From Sapientia aquatica (lineage in GTDB: Bacteria > Pseudomonadota > Gammaproteobacteria > Burkholderiales > Burkholderiaceae_D): 64,000 nucleotides of DNA. Below the pieces are notes generated by a model. It was not told where the DNA came from. It was given only the letters and a program-made list of their open reading frames with translations, and did not search any database. Location of the stretch: NCBI RefSeq assembly GCF_004358105.1, contig NZ_SMYL01000001.1, positions 558,001 through 622,000 of the forward strand, in the 5' to 3' direction. The stretch's first letter is position 1, and every line of letters starts with the position of its first letter. The position numbers and the translations under genes are program-made. This document shows, piece after piece, positions 47,622 through 57,381 of this stretch.

Positions 47622-47679
47622 TTCGTCGTTTAAATAATATTGAAAACTATTTGGTTTCAACACTTTCAAGGAAATCGCA

Positions 47680-48384
47680 ATGACAGGTGAACACTCTTCA
47701 AGGCAGTACGACGCCGATTTGGAAACCCTACGTTCCAAAGTTTTGCTCATGGGCGGTTTGGTTGAGAATCAATTCCATGACGCGATTGCTAGCTTCCGTA
47801 GCGGCAATGCTGAATTGGCCGCCAGCGTGATTACCGCCGATTCTGGCGTGAATCAGTTGGAAGTCGATTTGGACGATGCCTGCCGTCATTTGATTTTGAA
47901 GCGTCAACCAGCGGCCAATGATTTGCGCACCGTCATGGCAACTGTCAAAGTGATTACGGATTTGGAGCGTATCGGTGACGAAGCGACAAAAATCGCCCGT
48001 ATCGCGCAAGGCAAAGATCCGCAACGTGGCGTGATGATTTTTAACGACTACGATGCAGTTCGTGGTTTAGCGTCCCAAGTTGGCAATATGCTGCACGACG
48101 CCTTAGATGCGCTGGCGCGTTTAGATGAAAAACAAGCGGTGAAATTAATCGCCAAAGACGCCATCATTGATCAAGACTTCCGCGCTGTAATGCGTAATTT
48201 GATCACTTACATGATGGAAGATCCGCGCACGATTTCGCCAGCGTTGGATGCTTTGTGGATTGCCAAAGCGATTGAACGTATTGGTGACCACGCAAAAAAT
48301 ATCGCTGAGCATGTCATCTTTATCGTCGAGGGAAAAGATATTCGCCATAGCGATTACGCCGCAACTCACGTTGACGGTAATTAA
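47680..48384 (+). CDS. phoU: Phosphate signalling protein PhoU
   Basis: The 234-aa all-helical protein has two PhoU repeats (about 20-105 and 120-215) with the metal-binding motifs VITDLERIGDEATKIA and IAKAIERIGDHAKNIAEH. It couples the state of PstSCAB to PhoR and limits phosphate uptake. AAGGAAAT precedes the ATG. phoB follows after 17 bp in the same unit. Confidence 0.96.
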   Translation: MTGEHSSRQYDADLETLRSKVLLMGGLVENQFHDAIASFRSGNAELAASVITADSGVNQLEVDLDDACRHLILKRQPAANDLRTVMATVKVITDLERIGDEATKIARIAQGKDPQRGVMIFNDYDAVRGLASQVGNMLHDALDALARLDEKQAVKLIAKDAIIDQDFRAVMRNLITYMMEDPRTISPALDALWIAKAIERIGDHAKNIAEHVIFIVEGKDIRHSDYAATHVDGN

Positions 48385-48401
48385 AATAACACTGGAAAAA
48401 A

Positions 48402-49091
48402 ATGAGTTTAGATAAAGCGACCATATTAATCGTTGAAGACGAGCCAGCCATTGTAGAGCTAGTCAGCTTTACCTTGCGCGCTGCAGGTTGGGAAACCTAC
48501 GCGGTCAACAATACTGCTGATGCGTGGGCTTTTATTACCCGCCGCATGCCGCAGTTGGTGTTGTTGGATTGGATGTTGCCCGATCAAAGTGGTATCCGTT
48601 TGTTGTCTAAAATTCGCTCGGATCGTCAGTTCAGTGGCTTACCAATTATTATGCTCACCGCCAAGAGCATGGAAGAAGATAAAATCGCTGGTCTAGAAAA
48701 CGGTGCCGACGATTATGTCACCAAGCCATTTTCGCCGCGGGAATTGACAGCCCGTATTAAAACGGTGCTGCGTCGTAAAGCACCAGAACACGGCCAAGGC
48801 GTTTTGTCTGCTGGCCCGATCGTGCTTGATCCCGTTAGCTGCTCGGTGACGTTAAACGATCAACGAGTGGACATTGGTCACGCTGAATTTAAATTATTGA
48901 AATTTTTCTTGGCGCATCCAGAACGCGTGTTCTCACGCAGCCAGTTACTCGATAAAGTGTGGGGCGATCACGTTGTGATTGAAGAACGTACCGTGGATGT
49001 GCATGTCTTGCGCTTGCGTAAAGTGTTAAAAAACTCAGAATCATTAATTAAAACCGTGCGCAGTGTTGGTTATATGCTGTCGGAAAAATAA
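48402..49091 (+). CDS. phoB: Phosphate regulon response regulator PhoB
   Basis: The 229-aa OmpR-family regulator has a receiver domain with Glu12/Asp13 and phospho-acceptor Asp56 (LLDWMLPDQSG), Lys in VTKPFSPREL, and a C-terminal winged helix (about 130-229) with RVFSRSQLLDKVWG and TVDVHVLRLRKVL. Phosphorylated PhoB should bind the Pho boxes at 43466-43483 and 43603-43620. A terminator follows, so phoR is transcribed at least partly on its own. Confidence 0.96.
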   Translation: MSLDKATILIVEDEPAIVELVSFTLRAAGWETYAVNNTADAWAFITRRMPQLVLLDWMLPDQSGIRLLSKIRSDRQFSGLPIIMLTAKSMEEDKIAGLENGADDYVTKPFSPRELTARIKTVLRRKAPEHGQGVLSAGPIVLDPVSCSVTLNDQRVDIGHAEFKLLKFFLAHPERVFSRSQLLDKVWGDHVVIEERTVDVHVLRLRKVLKNSESLIKTVRSVGYMLSEK

Positions 49092-49109
49092 AATAGAAAA
49101 ATAAGAACA

Positions 49110-49142
49110 GGTGCGCGACGGGAAACCTTGCGCGCCTTTTTT
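49110..49142 (+). terminator. Intrinsic terminator between phoB and phoR
   Basis: GGTGCGC and GCGCGCC pair over 7 bp (one G-U wobble), followed by TTTTTT. It lies 18 bases after the phoB stop and about 100 bases before phoR. Confidence 0.8.
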
Positions 49143-49243
49143 ATTGGGCGGATGATTGAGCACGATTGAAGTTGTTTTAGACTGATTGTGGTTCACATCT
49201 GCCAGGGAATAGTACTTGGTTAGCCAGTAAAAAGAGAATATAA

Positions 49244-50536
49244 ATGAGCTCCTTAATTGTTTTTTGGGTCCCCGCGTTAATCCGCATGGTTATCGTATTG
49301 ATTGGGGCGATTGTGGTTGGCTATTTGTGGGGATCGTTTTGGTTTGCGACCACAATCTGCGTGGGCTTGATTATTTTGATCGGCCTGCAACTCCATTATT
49401 TATATCGACTATCGCTGTGGCTCGATAAACCCGAGAGTTGCAAGTTGCCTGACGGGTGGGGCGCTTGGACCGAAATTTTTTCGCGCCTGTATCGCATGCG
49501 ACGCGAAGATGAGAAGAACCAATTAGAACTGTCCGAATGGCTAACCCGCTTCCGCCAAGCGATGACTTTGCTGCCGGATGGCGTGGTTATTATGGACGAC
49601 GTGCTGTTTTTGGAATGGTGCAACCCGGTCGCAGAACAGCATTTGGGGCTGGATATGACGCGCGATAAAGGCATGCGCGTCACCAATTTGGTACGTAGTC
49701 CAGAATTTATGGATTACATCATTTTGGGACGCTTTGAGCAGCCTTTGGTGATCTCACACCGCAATCGCAAATTGATCGCACACATTATTCAATTTGAAAA
49801 TCGCCGCCAGATTTTGGTGACCCACGATATTACCGAGAGCGAGCGGATCGACATGATGCGGCGCGACTTTATCGCCAATGCATCGCATGAATTGCGTACT
49901 CCACTGACCGTGATTAACGGTTTCTTGGAAATTTCCTCCATGCAACCCGATTTGGATGTAAAGACGCGTACCGCGCATTTAAAGCTAATGACTGAGCAAG
50001 GGCATCGGATGCAAAGCTTGGTCGACGACATGTTAACTTTAACGCGCTTGGAATCGGTTGATTTTCCGGTTCGGCCCGAGCACATCAATATGACGGCGCT
50101 GATGGAACAATTGGTGGCCGATATGAACGGATTGTCGATGGGAAAACATCCGCTGACCTTCATCAACGAAGGCCCTGATTTAATGGGTAGCATGGATGAG
50201 CTGCGCAGTGCCTTCAGTAACTTAGTCTCAAACGCCGTGCGCTACACACCGGCTGGTGGCAACATCACTATTAGCTGGACTAATACCGAAGCGGGTCCAA
50301 AGTTCATGGTGAAAGACAGCGGCATTGGCATCGGTTCCGAACATTTATTTAGGCTGACCGAGCGCTTTTATCGCGTGGATAAAAGTCGTTCGCGCGAAAC
50401 CCAAGGCACCGGACTCGGCTTGGCGATTGTCAAACATGTGGCACTGCGCCATAAAGCCCAACTGACCATTGATTCCACGCCCGATGTGGGCAGCACGTTT
50501 GCCCTACAATTCCCGATTGAGGCCGCGATCTTGTAA
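49244..50536 (+). CDS. phoR: Phosphate regulon sensor histidine kinase PhoR
   Basis: The 430-aa membrane kinase has two N-terminal spans close together (about 4-45) with almost no periplasmic loop, a PAS domain (about 95-195, ALTLLPDGVVIMDD region), the phospho-acceptor His215 in FIANASHELRTPLTVINGF, and a HATPase domain with NLVSNAVRYTP and GTGLGLAIVKHV. This is the standard PhoR layout; it senses phosphate through PstSCAB and PhoU and not directly. It lies 152 bp after phoB, behind a terminator. Confidence 0.95.
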   Translation: MSSLIVFWVPALIRMVIVLIGAIVVGYLWGSFWFATTICVGLIILIGLQLHYLYRLSLWLDKPESCKLPDGWGAWTEIFSRLYRMRREDEKNQLELSEWLTRFRQAMTLLPDGVVIMDDVLFLEWCNPVAEQHLGLDMTRDKGMRVTNLVRSPEFMDYIILGRFEQPLVISHRNRKLIAHIIQFENRRQILVTHDITESERIDMMRRDFIANASHELRTPLTVINGFLEISSMQPDLDVKTRTAHLKLMTEQGHRMQSLVDDMLTLTRLESVDFPVRPEHINMTALMEQLVADMNGLSMGKHPLTFINEGPDLMGSMDELRSAFSNLVSNAVRYTPAGGNITISWTNTEAGPKFMVKDSGIGIGSEHLFRLTERFYRVDKSRSRETQGTGLGLAIVKHVALRHKAQLTIDSTPDVGSTFALQFPIEAAIL

Positions 50537-50880
50537 CGTTATTGACCAATTTGTTGACTGCTTGAGTAAGAGCCAAACGCAGCTTTGCTGTTTTTGGCTG
50601 TTTTTATTGATCGGCTTCAGTCGGGTAATTTACTGCTGAACAACTTAGGCTTGTTGTTCAACTATTGTTTTGGCCTAATTCACGTAGCGAATTAACACTA
50701 ATTAGCAATTTGATTCTGCATTTATTCACTATCCACTGAACTATTTAGTTGAACCAGTGAAATTTAATTTAAAATAAGTGTTGTTATATATTAATTTTCT
50801 TGCGATTCCTTACGGAAAATTAATCATAATAGAGCGCATGCGCGGAGACATTGCTTCGGTAACCTAAACGACAAAATAAA
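50537..50880. other. Intergenic region between phoR and dctA
   Basis: The 344 bp hold the phoR terminator (50571-50605) and then an AT-rich stretch (50690-50830) that should contain the dctA promoter, for example TTGTTATATATTAAT near 50783. I looked for a sigma-54 (-24/-12) element, common for dctA, and found no good match. A short palindrome GCGCATGCGC lies at 50834-50843. No gene is seen. Confidence 0.5.
50571..50605 (+). terminator. Intrinsic terminator after phoR
   Basis: AGCCAAA pairs with TTTGGCT, and inside it CAGC pairs with GCTG around a 3-base loop; TTTTT follows after one G. It lies about 35 bases past the phoR stop. Confidence 0.8.
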
Positions 50881-52128
50881 ATGAAAAAGCCATTCTATAA
50901 AATTCTATATATTCAGGTCTTATTTGCGATTTTTTGTGGAATTTTAATTGGGATGCTGCAGCCGGACGTGGGCGTTCAATTAAAACCGTTCGGTGATGGA
51001 TTCATCAAACTCATCAAAATGATTATTGCCCCAGTGATTTTCTGCACCGTCGTAAGCGGAATTGCTGGAATGCAAGACATTAAAAAAGTAGGGCGAGTTG
51101 GTGGTAAAGCGCTGATTTACTTTGAAATTGTCTCGACTTTCGCACTTGTCATTGGTTTGATCGTCGCCAATGTCATTCAACCTGGCGCTGGCTTCAACGC
51201 CAATCTAGCCACTATCGATACTAGTTCGATCGCGCAATACACAACCAAAGCGCATCTTCCTACCACCGTTGAATTCATCATGAATATCATCCCCGATACG
51301 TTTGTCGGCGCGTTTGTGCATGGGGATATTCTGCAAGTACTGCTAATCGCGATCTTGTTTGGATTTGCGCTCTCGACCATCGGTGAAAAGGGCCAACCAG
51401 TTCTGCATTTGATCGACGATGTATCGAAAGCGATTTTTTCGGTGGTTAATCTAATTATGAAGGCCGCACCGGTTGGCGCGTTTGGTGCGATGGCGTTTAC
51501 GATCGGTAAATACGGGATTGCAGCCTTACTGCCATTGGCAAAATTGATGGGATCGTTTTATCTGACCTGCTTCTTATTTGTCTTTATCGTCTTGGGATTG
51601 ATCGCTCGTTTTACCGGTTTTTCAATCTGGCGCTTTGTGGTTTATATCAAGGAAGAACTGCTGATCGTGCTCGGCACAAGTTCATCTGAGAGTGGTTTGC
51701 CGTCCTTGATGGAAAAGCTGCAAAAGCTCGGTTGTTCTAAATCGGTTGTTGGTTTGGTGGTTCCAACCGGTTACTCCTTTAACCTTGACGGCACGAATAT
51801 CTATATGACGATGGCAGCCTTATTCGTCGCGCAGGCAACCAACACTGATCTGACTTTATCGCAAGAACTCACCATTTTATTTGTGGCGATGTTGACTTCA
51901 AAAGGCGCTGCGGGCATTACTGGCGCAGGCTTTGTGACCTTAGCTGCGACCTTAGCCGTCGTTCCAACAATTCCGGTCGCTGGCATGGCTTTGATTTTGG
52001 GTATTGATCGTTTCATGAGCGAATGCCGCGCACTCACTAATTTTGTGGGTAATGGCGTCGCAACCATTGTTGTATCCAAATGGGAAAAAGAACTTGATGT
52101 AGCAACGATGAAGCGCGAACTGGGTTGA
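50881..52128 (+). CDS. dctA: C4-dicarboxylate:cation symporter (DctA/DAACS family)
   Basis: The 415-aa inner-membrane transporter has eight membrane spans and two re-entrant hairpins. The serine-rich hairpin is [17 protein letters not shown], and the substrate and sodium/proton sites lie in [18 protein letters not shown] and [19 protein letters not shown]. These segments match DctA better than GltP, so succinate, fumarate and malate are the likely substrates. It has its own terminator, and a PAS-containing kinase lies downstream. Confidence 0.92.
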   Translation: MKKPFYKILYIQVLFAIFCGILIGMLQPDVGVQLKPFGDGFIKLIKMIIAPVIFCTVVSGIAGMQDIKKVGRVGGKALIYFEIVSTFALVIGLIVANVIQPGAGFNANLATIDTSSIAQYTTKAHLPTTVEFIMNIIPDTFVGAFVHGDILQVLLIAILFGFALSTIGEKGQPVLHLIDDVSKAIFSVVNLIMKAAPVGAFGAMAFTIGKYGIAALLPLAKLMGSFYLTCFLFVFIVLGLIARFTGFSIWRFVVYIKEELLIVLGTSSSESGLPSLMEKLQKLGCSKSVVGLVVPTGYSFNLDGTNIYMTMAALFVAQATNTDLTLSQELTILFVAMLTSKGAAGITGAGFVTLAATLAVVPTIPVAGMALILGIDRFMSECRALTNFVGNGVATIVVSKWEKELDVATMKRELG

Positions 52129-52179
52129 TGTGTAGGGGCAGAGCGCATGCTTACAAGGTGTGCCACGCTGCCCGAGTTG

Positions 52180-52213
52180 AAGCAACAAATCATTCTGTGT
52201 TTTGTTGCTTTTT
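52180..52213 (+). terminator. Intrinsic terminator after dctA
   Basis: AAGCAACAAA and TTTGTTGCTT pair perfectly over 10 bp with an 11-base loop, and the descending arm runs into TTTTT. It separates dctA from the downstream kinase gene. Confidence 0.85.
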
Positions 52214-52316
52214 AATTGCCCAAAATAATTGATTGTGCAATTCGCTTGATCTCTTTTTAACGTAGGCTAATTCTGTGGTGGTGTCGGATCGTGCTTACTC
52301 TGTTGATGATGGTGTT

Positions 52317-54737
52317 ATGAGAATTTCTCTAAAGTGGAAAGTCATTACTGGTTGCGTTTTACTAGAAATTATTGCCTTGGTGATTATCGCCGGCGTTAAT
52401 TTCAATATTAGTAATGACTATCTAGAGCAAATCGCACAACATCAATTACAAAATCTAAAGTCCTGTTTAACCAACGAAATTGTCCATCGCAGTCTTGAAG
52501 TTCAAACCGATTCCGTTAGCAGCATTATTTCTAGTTGCCAGATTCCAGATAGCTCGGCCTACGTTTTATTGTTCGATAAAAACAGCCGCTTAGTCGATCA
52601 AAAAGGTTGGCCCGGCGCCCCTTTGGCGCCAAAAACTGAGTTGAGTGCGGTCACTTCAGCAGTAGCTAAACTTCCTAATAAACTTCCCCGTTTTGATTCC
52701 ACCACGCCGGTATTTTCCAGCGGTTATAGTCAAATTATGTTTGGCGGAACCACGGTCTATAAAGTCAAGGCGCAGACCGAATTAGCCCTGAAAACATTGA
52801 TGTTGTCGCTGCTGGCGGTTGTGATTAGTGTGTTGTTTTTCTGGTTTGTCGCTAGCCGTTTAGGGCGTCATTTAAAAACCTTAGAAAACGCCACCAAAGA
52901 AATTTTAAAAGGTAATTATGACGTCTCGATCGACTATCTTGACGACAACGAAATCGGTCGGGTTGGCTTTGCTATCAACTTAATTACCGACACCTTAAAA
53001 AATGAAATCCAGGCTCTGAAAAAGAGCGAAGAAAGCGAGCGCAAAACTGCTGAGCGGATGTTGAATGTGATCGATTCCGTCCCTGACTTTATGCTGTTAT
53101 CGCGCATGTCCGACGGCTACGTGATTTACGCCAACGTAGGCGTAGAAAAAATGACCGGTTTTAGCTATGACGAATTGGTCGGTAAAACCATGAACGATGT
53201 GGATATGGGCATCACATCCGAGCAGCGCAACGACTGGCAAAATCAGTTGATCCAAAAAGGTGCGTTGACCAATTACGAAACAATTATCAAGCACAAGAGC
53301 GGCAGCTTAATTAATGTATTGGTCTCGGCATCGTTGTTAGAAATCGACGACGCCTACCATGTGCTTATTATTTGTCGTGATATCACCGACCGTAAATTGG
53401 TGGAAGCGGCCGTCGCGCACGCTAACCGCCAGTTAAATTATGTGTTGGACGCCGCGTCGGAAATCGCCATTATTGCCACCGATATCCACGGCATCGTGCA
53501 GATGTTTAATCGCGGCGCAGAAAAAATGCTAGGGTACCGCGCACGCGAATCGATCGGTAAGCCATTGCGCCTTGATGTGCATGACAAAGACGAACTCAAG
53601 CTGCGCAGCCAAGAATTAAGCCATCAGTTTTCGCGTGAGATTCCTTTGCAAGAAGTGCTGATGCTTATTCCGGCCAAGCAGGGCTCGGAAACACGTAATT
53701 GGACTTATATTTGCAAAAATGGTGATCGCTTAAAAGTCTCGCTAACCGTTACCCGCGTTTTGGATGGCATGGGTAAAATCGTCGGTTTCTTAGGCATTGC
53801 GCGCGACATCACCTTGCAATTGCATGCTGAGCAGGCGCTGCAAGAATTGAACTACCAACTAGAAAAACGGGTAGAAGAACGTACCGCCGAATTAGAAGAA
53901 ACTAACCGCAACTTAGCGCAAACTATGCATAACTTGCAGCTAGCTCAAACCGAATTAGTGCGTTCAGAAAAACTCACCGCCTTGGGCGATATTGTGGCTG
54001 TGGTAGCGCATGAAATTAACACTCCAATCGGCAATTGCTTAACGGTTGCCACCACCATGCGCGACCAATGCAATGAGCTAGAAGTCGAAATCACTAACGG
54101 TACGATACGTAAATCGAGCCTGAGTAAATACATCGCGGACAATAAAACCGGCATGGATATTTTGATTCGCGGCCTGAATCGGTCGAGCGAATTGATTACC
54201 AACTTTAAACAAGTAGCGGTTGATCAAACTAGTGAACAGCGCCGCACCTTTAAGCTCAACCAAGTCATTAATGAAGTCGTCGCGCTGCTCATGCCGATGC
54301 TGCGCAAAACGCCGTATCGCTTGGATATCACGATTCCTGAATACATCGTGATGGATAGTTACCCTGGACCGATTGAGCAGATTATTTCTAACTTCATCAA
54401 TAACTCGGTGCTGCACGCCTTTGAAGGCGCCGAATCCGGCACGATGACCTTGACCGCAATTTTGCAGCATAACTACGTTGCCATTGAATTCTCGGACGAT
54501 GGAAAAGGAATCCCTGAAAACCATTTAAATCGGATCTTTGACCCGTTCTTCACCACCAAATTAGGCCGTGGCGGAACGGGGCTCGGTTTAAATATCGTGC
54601 ACAACATTGTCAAGAAAATGCTGGGTGGGCAAATTGAAGTGAGCAGCAGAGCAGGGCGCGGCACCGCGTTTATGATGCTCTTGCCGCTAGTCGCGCCCAA
54701 CGTAACTAGCGTTGAAAAACGCAGCGCGTTGGTCTAA
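52317..54737 (+). CDS. Membrane sensor histidine kinase with HAMP and two PAS domains
   Basis: 806 aa. The layout in order is TM1 (about 7-29), a periplasmic sensor region of about 125 residues, TM2 (about 157-182), HAMP (to about 235), PAS1 (248-360, SVPDFMLLSRMSDGYVIYAN), PAS2 (370-500, IIATDIHGIVQMFNRGAEKMLGYR), a coiled coil (505-545), the phospho-acceptor His565 in VAHEINTPIGNC, and HATPase with ISNFINNSVLHAF and GGTGLGLNIVHNI. No response regulator is adjacent. The ATG at 52317 is preferred; a GTG at 52275 would add 14 residues. Position after dctA suggests, but does not show, a role in carbon sensing. Confidence 0.9.
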   Translation: MRISLKWKVITGCVLLEIIALVIIAGVNFNISNDYLEQIAQHQLQNLKSCLTNEIVHRSLEVQTDSVSSIISSCQIPDSSAYVLLFDKNSRLVDQKGWPGAPLAPKTELSAVTSAVAKLPNKLPRFDSTTPVFSSGYSQIMFGGTTVYKVKAQTELALKTLMLSLLAVVISVLFFWFVASRLGRHLKTLENATKEILKGNYDVSIDYLDDNEIGRVGFAINLITDTLKNEIQALKKSEESERKTAERMLNVIDSVPDFMLLSRMSDGYVIYANVGVEKMTGFSYDELVGKTMNDVDMGITSEQRNDWQNQLIQKGALTNYETIIKHKSGSLINVLVSASLLEIDDAYHVLIICRDITDRKLVEAAVAHANRQLNYVLDAASEIAIIATDIHGIVQMFNRGAEKMLGYRARESIGKPLRLDVHDKDELKLRSQELSHQFSREIPLQEVLMLIPAKQGSETRNWTYICKNGDRLKVSLTVTRVLDGMGKIVGFLGIARDITLQLHAEQALQELNYQLEKRVEERTAELEETNRNLAQTMHNLQLAQTELVRSEKLTALGDIVAVVAHEINTPIGNCLTVATTMRDQCNELEVEITNGTIRKSSLSKYIADNKTGMDILIRGLNRSSELITNFKQVAVDQTSEQRRTFKLNQVINEVVALLMPMLRKTPYRLDITIPEYIVMDSYPGPIEQIISNFINNSVLHAFEGAESGTMTLTAILQHNYVAIEFSDDGKGIPENHLNRIFDPFFTTKLGRGGTGLGLNIVHNIVKKMLGGQIEVSSRAGRGTAFMMLLPLVAPNVTSVEKRSALV

Positions 54738-54754
54738 ACGAAAACGCCGAGCGA

Positions 54755-54979
54755 TTAAACCCGACCTTGATTGACGTGTTGCACGTAAAGCGCTTCCACC
54801 TTCTCCCGCGCCCACGGCGTGCGGCGTAAAAATTTCAAACTCGATGAAATACTGGGTTCATGGGTAAAGCAGCGTATATCAACTGCACGGGCCATCTCGT
54901 CCCAGCCAATGTGCGCCACCAAGTCGGTCAAAATGGCTTCTAATGTTTTGCCTTGCAGTGGGTTACTTGGTGCGTTCAT
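54755..54979 (-). CDS. VF530-family (DUF2132) small protein
   Basis: The 74-aa protein matches the VF530 family throughout: NPLQGKTLEAILTDLV, IGWDEMARAVDIRCFTHEP, then SISSSLKFLRRTPWAREKVE. The family has a double helix-hairpin-type fold, is thought to bind DNA, and its role is unknown. The start at 54979 is where homology begins; a TTG 12 codons upstream is unlikely. It converges on the kinase gene with a 17-bp gap. Confidence 0.88.
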   Translation of the reverse strand: MNAPSNPLQGKTLEAILTDLVAHIGWDEMARAVDIRCFTHEPSISSSLKFLRRTPWAREKVEALYVQHVNQGRV

Positions 54980-55110
54980 AAGGGCAGTCGAAAAGGGAAT
55001 GCGTGATTTTAACAATCTCTGCTAATTTGGTGTGGGAAGTTGCGCTTAGTGGTCAGACTTTGGCGCTTGGTTTTTCACGCTGGTATTGGGATTGGCGATA
55101 TTTATCCCTC

Positions 55111-56346
55111 TTAAAGACCATCTTTAGCCAGTCTCAAGCCCGTCATTTGCCAGCGCGCTTGGGTCGGGAAAAAATTACGGTAAGTTAAGCGCGAATGACC
55201 AGCGGAAGTGTAAGCAGAACTGCCGCGCAATACCATTTGGTTAATCATAAACTTGCCGTTGTATTCACCTGCAATGCCGCCCCACGGTTGGTAGCCAGGA
55301 TAGGGCGTGTAATTGCTGCTGGTCCATTGCCAGACTTGACCAAATAAATCTTCGGCCAAATGCGCTTTCTCACGCGCGAAACTTTCCCATTCGAATTCGG
55401 TTGGCAAGCGTGCGCCGGCCAGTGCGGGTAGGTTTTTACTAGCCCAACGGGCAAATGCGTCGGCTTCAAAGTAGCTGATATTCGAAACTGGTTCGTGCAA
55501 TGCTATCGGCACGTAGCCGTTAAGACTGAAGCACGAGTAACGCTCTGCAGCGTCGCTGCTCCAGTAGAGTGGGGCGCTAATCTGTTCTGATTTTATCCAT
55601 GCCCACCCTGCGTCCAACCACCATTGTGGATCGCGGTAACCACCTGTTTGGATAAATTCTAGCCATTGGGCGTTGCTGACTAAGTGCTTGCTTAACGAGT
55701 GGACTGGGTTAATCGCGGGATGAACTGGTGCTTCGTTATCGAAGTGAAATCCATCGCCCTTAAAACCAACTTCAACCAAGCCGCTGACACCTGCTATCCA
55801 TTCCATCGTGTTCGCATTGTTGGATGTTGGACGCGCGTGAGTGGAATACGCAGGTAACAAGGAATTATTGGAAAAAAGATGCTGAATATCGGTTAGCAAT
55901 AATTCTTGATGTTGTTGTTCGTGGTTGATGCCGAGTTGAATTAACCACTGCAATTCTGGTGAAGCTTGCGCGGTCAATAAACGCGCAATTCGTTGCTCGA
56001 TATTTTGGCGCCAGTGCAATACTTCGGTCAGCGTTGGGCGTGTTAATAAGCCGCGTTGATGGCGCGGATGTTTATCGCCCACGCCGTTGTAATAGCTGTT
56101 AAATAAAATCGCAAACTGCGGATTCCAATACTGAAAATTAGGTTCAAACGGCTTTAGCACCATAACTTCATAAAACCACGTCACGTGTGCTAGGTGCCAT
56201 TTGGCAGGGCTAGCGTCGGGCATCGATTGGGCTTGGCAATCCTCGGGAGTTAACCCTTTTATGAGCGATGTGGTGTAGCTTCTGGAGCGGTTAAATTGCT
56301 CAAGTAAATTGGCGGTGATGTTCGCATTAGCCTGATTATTTTGCAT
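55111..56346 (-). CDS. egtB: Ergothioneine biosynthesis sulfoxide synthase EgtB
   Basis: This non-haem iron enzyme joins hercynine to a cysteine-type thiol donor with O2 to form the sulfoxide precursor of ergothioneine. The 411-aa protein has an N-terminal DinB-like domain and a C-terminal formylglycine-generating-enzyme-like domain. The three-His iron site is visible as His51 (KWHLAHVTW) and His142/His146 (NHEQQHQE). The C-terminal domain has ARLPTEFEWESFAR and VWQWTSSNYTPYPGY. Whether it uses gamma-glutamylcysteine or cysteine cannot be read here; no egtA or egtC lies nearby. It overlaps egtD by 11 bp. Confidence 0.95.
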   Translation of the reverse strand: MQNNQANANITANLLEQFNRSRSYTTSLIKGLTPEDCQAQSMPDASPAKWHLAHVTWFYEVMVLKPFEPNFQYWNPQFAILFNSYYNGVGDKHPRHQRGLLTRPTLTEVLHWRQNIEQRIARLLTAQASPELQWLIQLGINHEQQHQELLLTDIQHLFSNNSLLPAYSTHARPTSNNANTMEWIAGVSGLVEVGFKGDGFHFDNEAPVHPAINPVHSLSKHLVSNAQWLEFIQTGGYRDPQWWLDAGWAWIKSEQISAPLYWSSDAAERYSCFSLNGYVPIALHEPVSNISYFEADAFARWASKNLPALAGARLPTEFEWESFAREKAHLAEDLFGQVWQWTSSNYTPYPGYQPWGGIAGEYNGKFMINQMVLRGSSAYTSAGHSRLTYRNFFPTQARWQMTGLRLAKDGL

Positions 56347-57286
56347 AGATCACCGCAAAATATTTTTTAGCATCAGTCCAGATTTGGATGGATTCAAATC
56401 CAGCGCTGCGCAATAACTGCTTGATTGATTCGATCGTGTATTTGTGCGAATTCTCAGTGTGAATGCGCTCGCCTTTTTTGAAGGTGCGCACGTTGTTTGG
56501 CCACTGCACGCGCACATCGTCGAGCGCTTCGAGATACAGTTCAACCCGATTTTCTTGATGATTGATCGTGACGACGTGCTTAAATTGGCTCACATCAAAA
56601 TCAGAATTTAAATGGTTGTTGATCGACCGCAGGATGTTAAGGTTAAACGCCGCAGTAACCTTTAACGGATCGTCATAGGCGTCGATTAATACATCATCGG
56701 GCTTCATTAAATCCATGCCGATTAACAGCCCGCCATCAAGAATTTGGCTTTTGATTTTTTTTAATAATTGCAGTGCTTCGACGGCAGAAAAATTGCCGAT
56801 ACTCGACCCGGGATAGAAAAACGTTCGATGCTGCATCGGAATCGAATTGGGCAGCGTTAAGTGCTGCGAAAAATCCATGCCCAGCGCGTGCATGGCGATC
56901 TCTGGATGTTTGCTTTTTAATTGATTGAGCGCCTCATTAAGGTACTCAATAGAAAAATCGATGGCCACATAAGTTGAGGGCTTAAGCGAATCAAAAAGCG
57001 AGGCAGCCTTCAGGCAATTACCCGCTCCCAAATCAATCAGAACGCCATCTTTTCCGACTACCTCGGCAATTTGGTTGCGGTACTGGGCTAGTATGCTTTT
57101 CTCGGTATTGGTTGGGTAATATTCCGGTAAAAATGTGATCGCTGCAAACAGGTGGGAACCCAGCGCATCGTATAAAAATTTGGGCGAAATAGTCGCGCAA
57201 TCTTGCAGCAATCCCGCTTCTATTTCAGCAGTAAAACTATGCTGTGTGAGCAGAGCACTCTCTTCTAAGACGGCGGATGTGTGCAT
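56336..57286 (-). CDS. egtD: L-histidine N(alpha)-methyltransferase EgtD
   Basis: Trimethylates histidine to hercynine with S-adenosylmethionine, the first step of ergothioneine synthesis. The 316-aa length is close to the family norm. The substrate-entry segment SPKFLYDALGSHLF, the helix region TEKSILAQY, the SAM site VLIDLGAGNCLKAASLF, and the FYPGSSIGNF motif are all typical. The ATG at 57286 is preferred to a GTG at 57319. egtB overlaps its 3' end, so the pair forms a tight two-gene operon. Confidence 0.95.
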   Translation of the reverse strand: MHTSAVLEESALLTQHSFTAEIEAGLLQDCATISPKFLYDALGSHLFAAITFLPEYYPTNTEKSILAQYRNQIAEVVGKDGVLIDLGAGNCLKAASLFDSLKPSTYVAIDFSIEYLNEALNQLKSKHPEIAMHALGMDFSQHLTLPNSIPMQHRTFFYPGSSIGNFSAVEALQLLKKIKSQILDGGLLIGMDLMKPDDVLIDAYDDPLKVTAAFNLNILRSINNHLNSDFDVSQFKHVVTINHQENRVELYLEALDDVRVQWPNNVRTFKKGERIHTENSHKYTIESIKQLLRSAGFESIQIWTDAKKYFAVIYAK

Positions 57287-57381
57287 GAATTTGGTCCATT
57301 CGGGATGGCTTGAGTGCACCTATTCTACATGCAACGGAGAAACTTATTTTGGTCTATGCTGTGGCTTTACTTGGGGGTCCT

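Noticed and set aside
50600-50880. Sigma-54 promoter for dctA
   Set aside because: No GG-N10-GC element with the proper flanks was found; TGGCTGTTTTTATTGAT near 50595 lacks the -12 GC.
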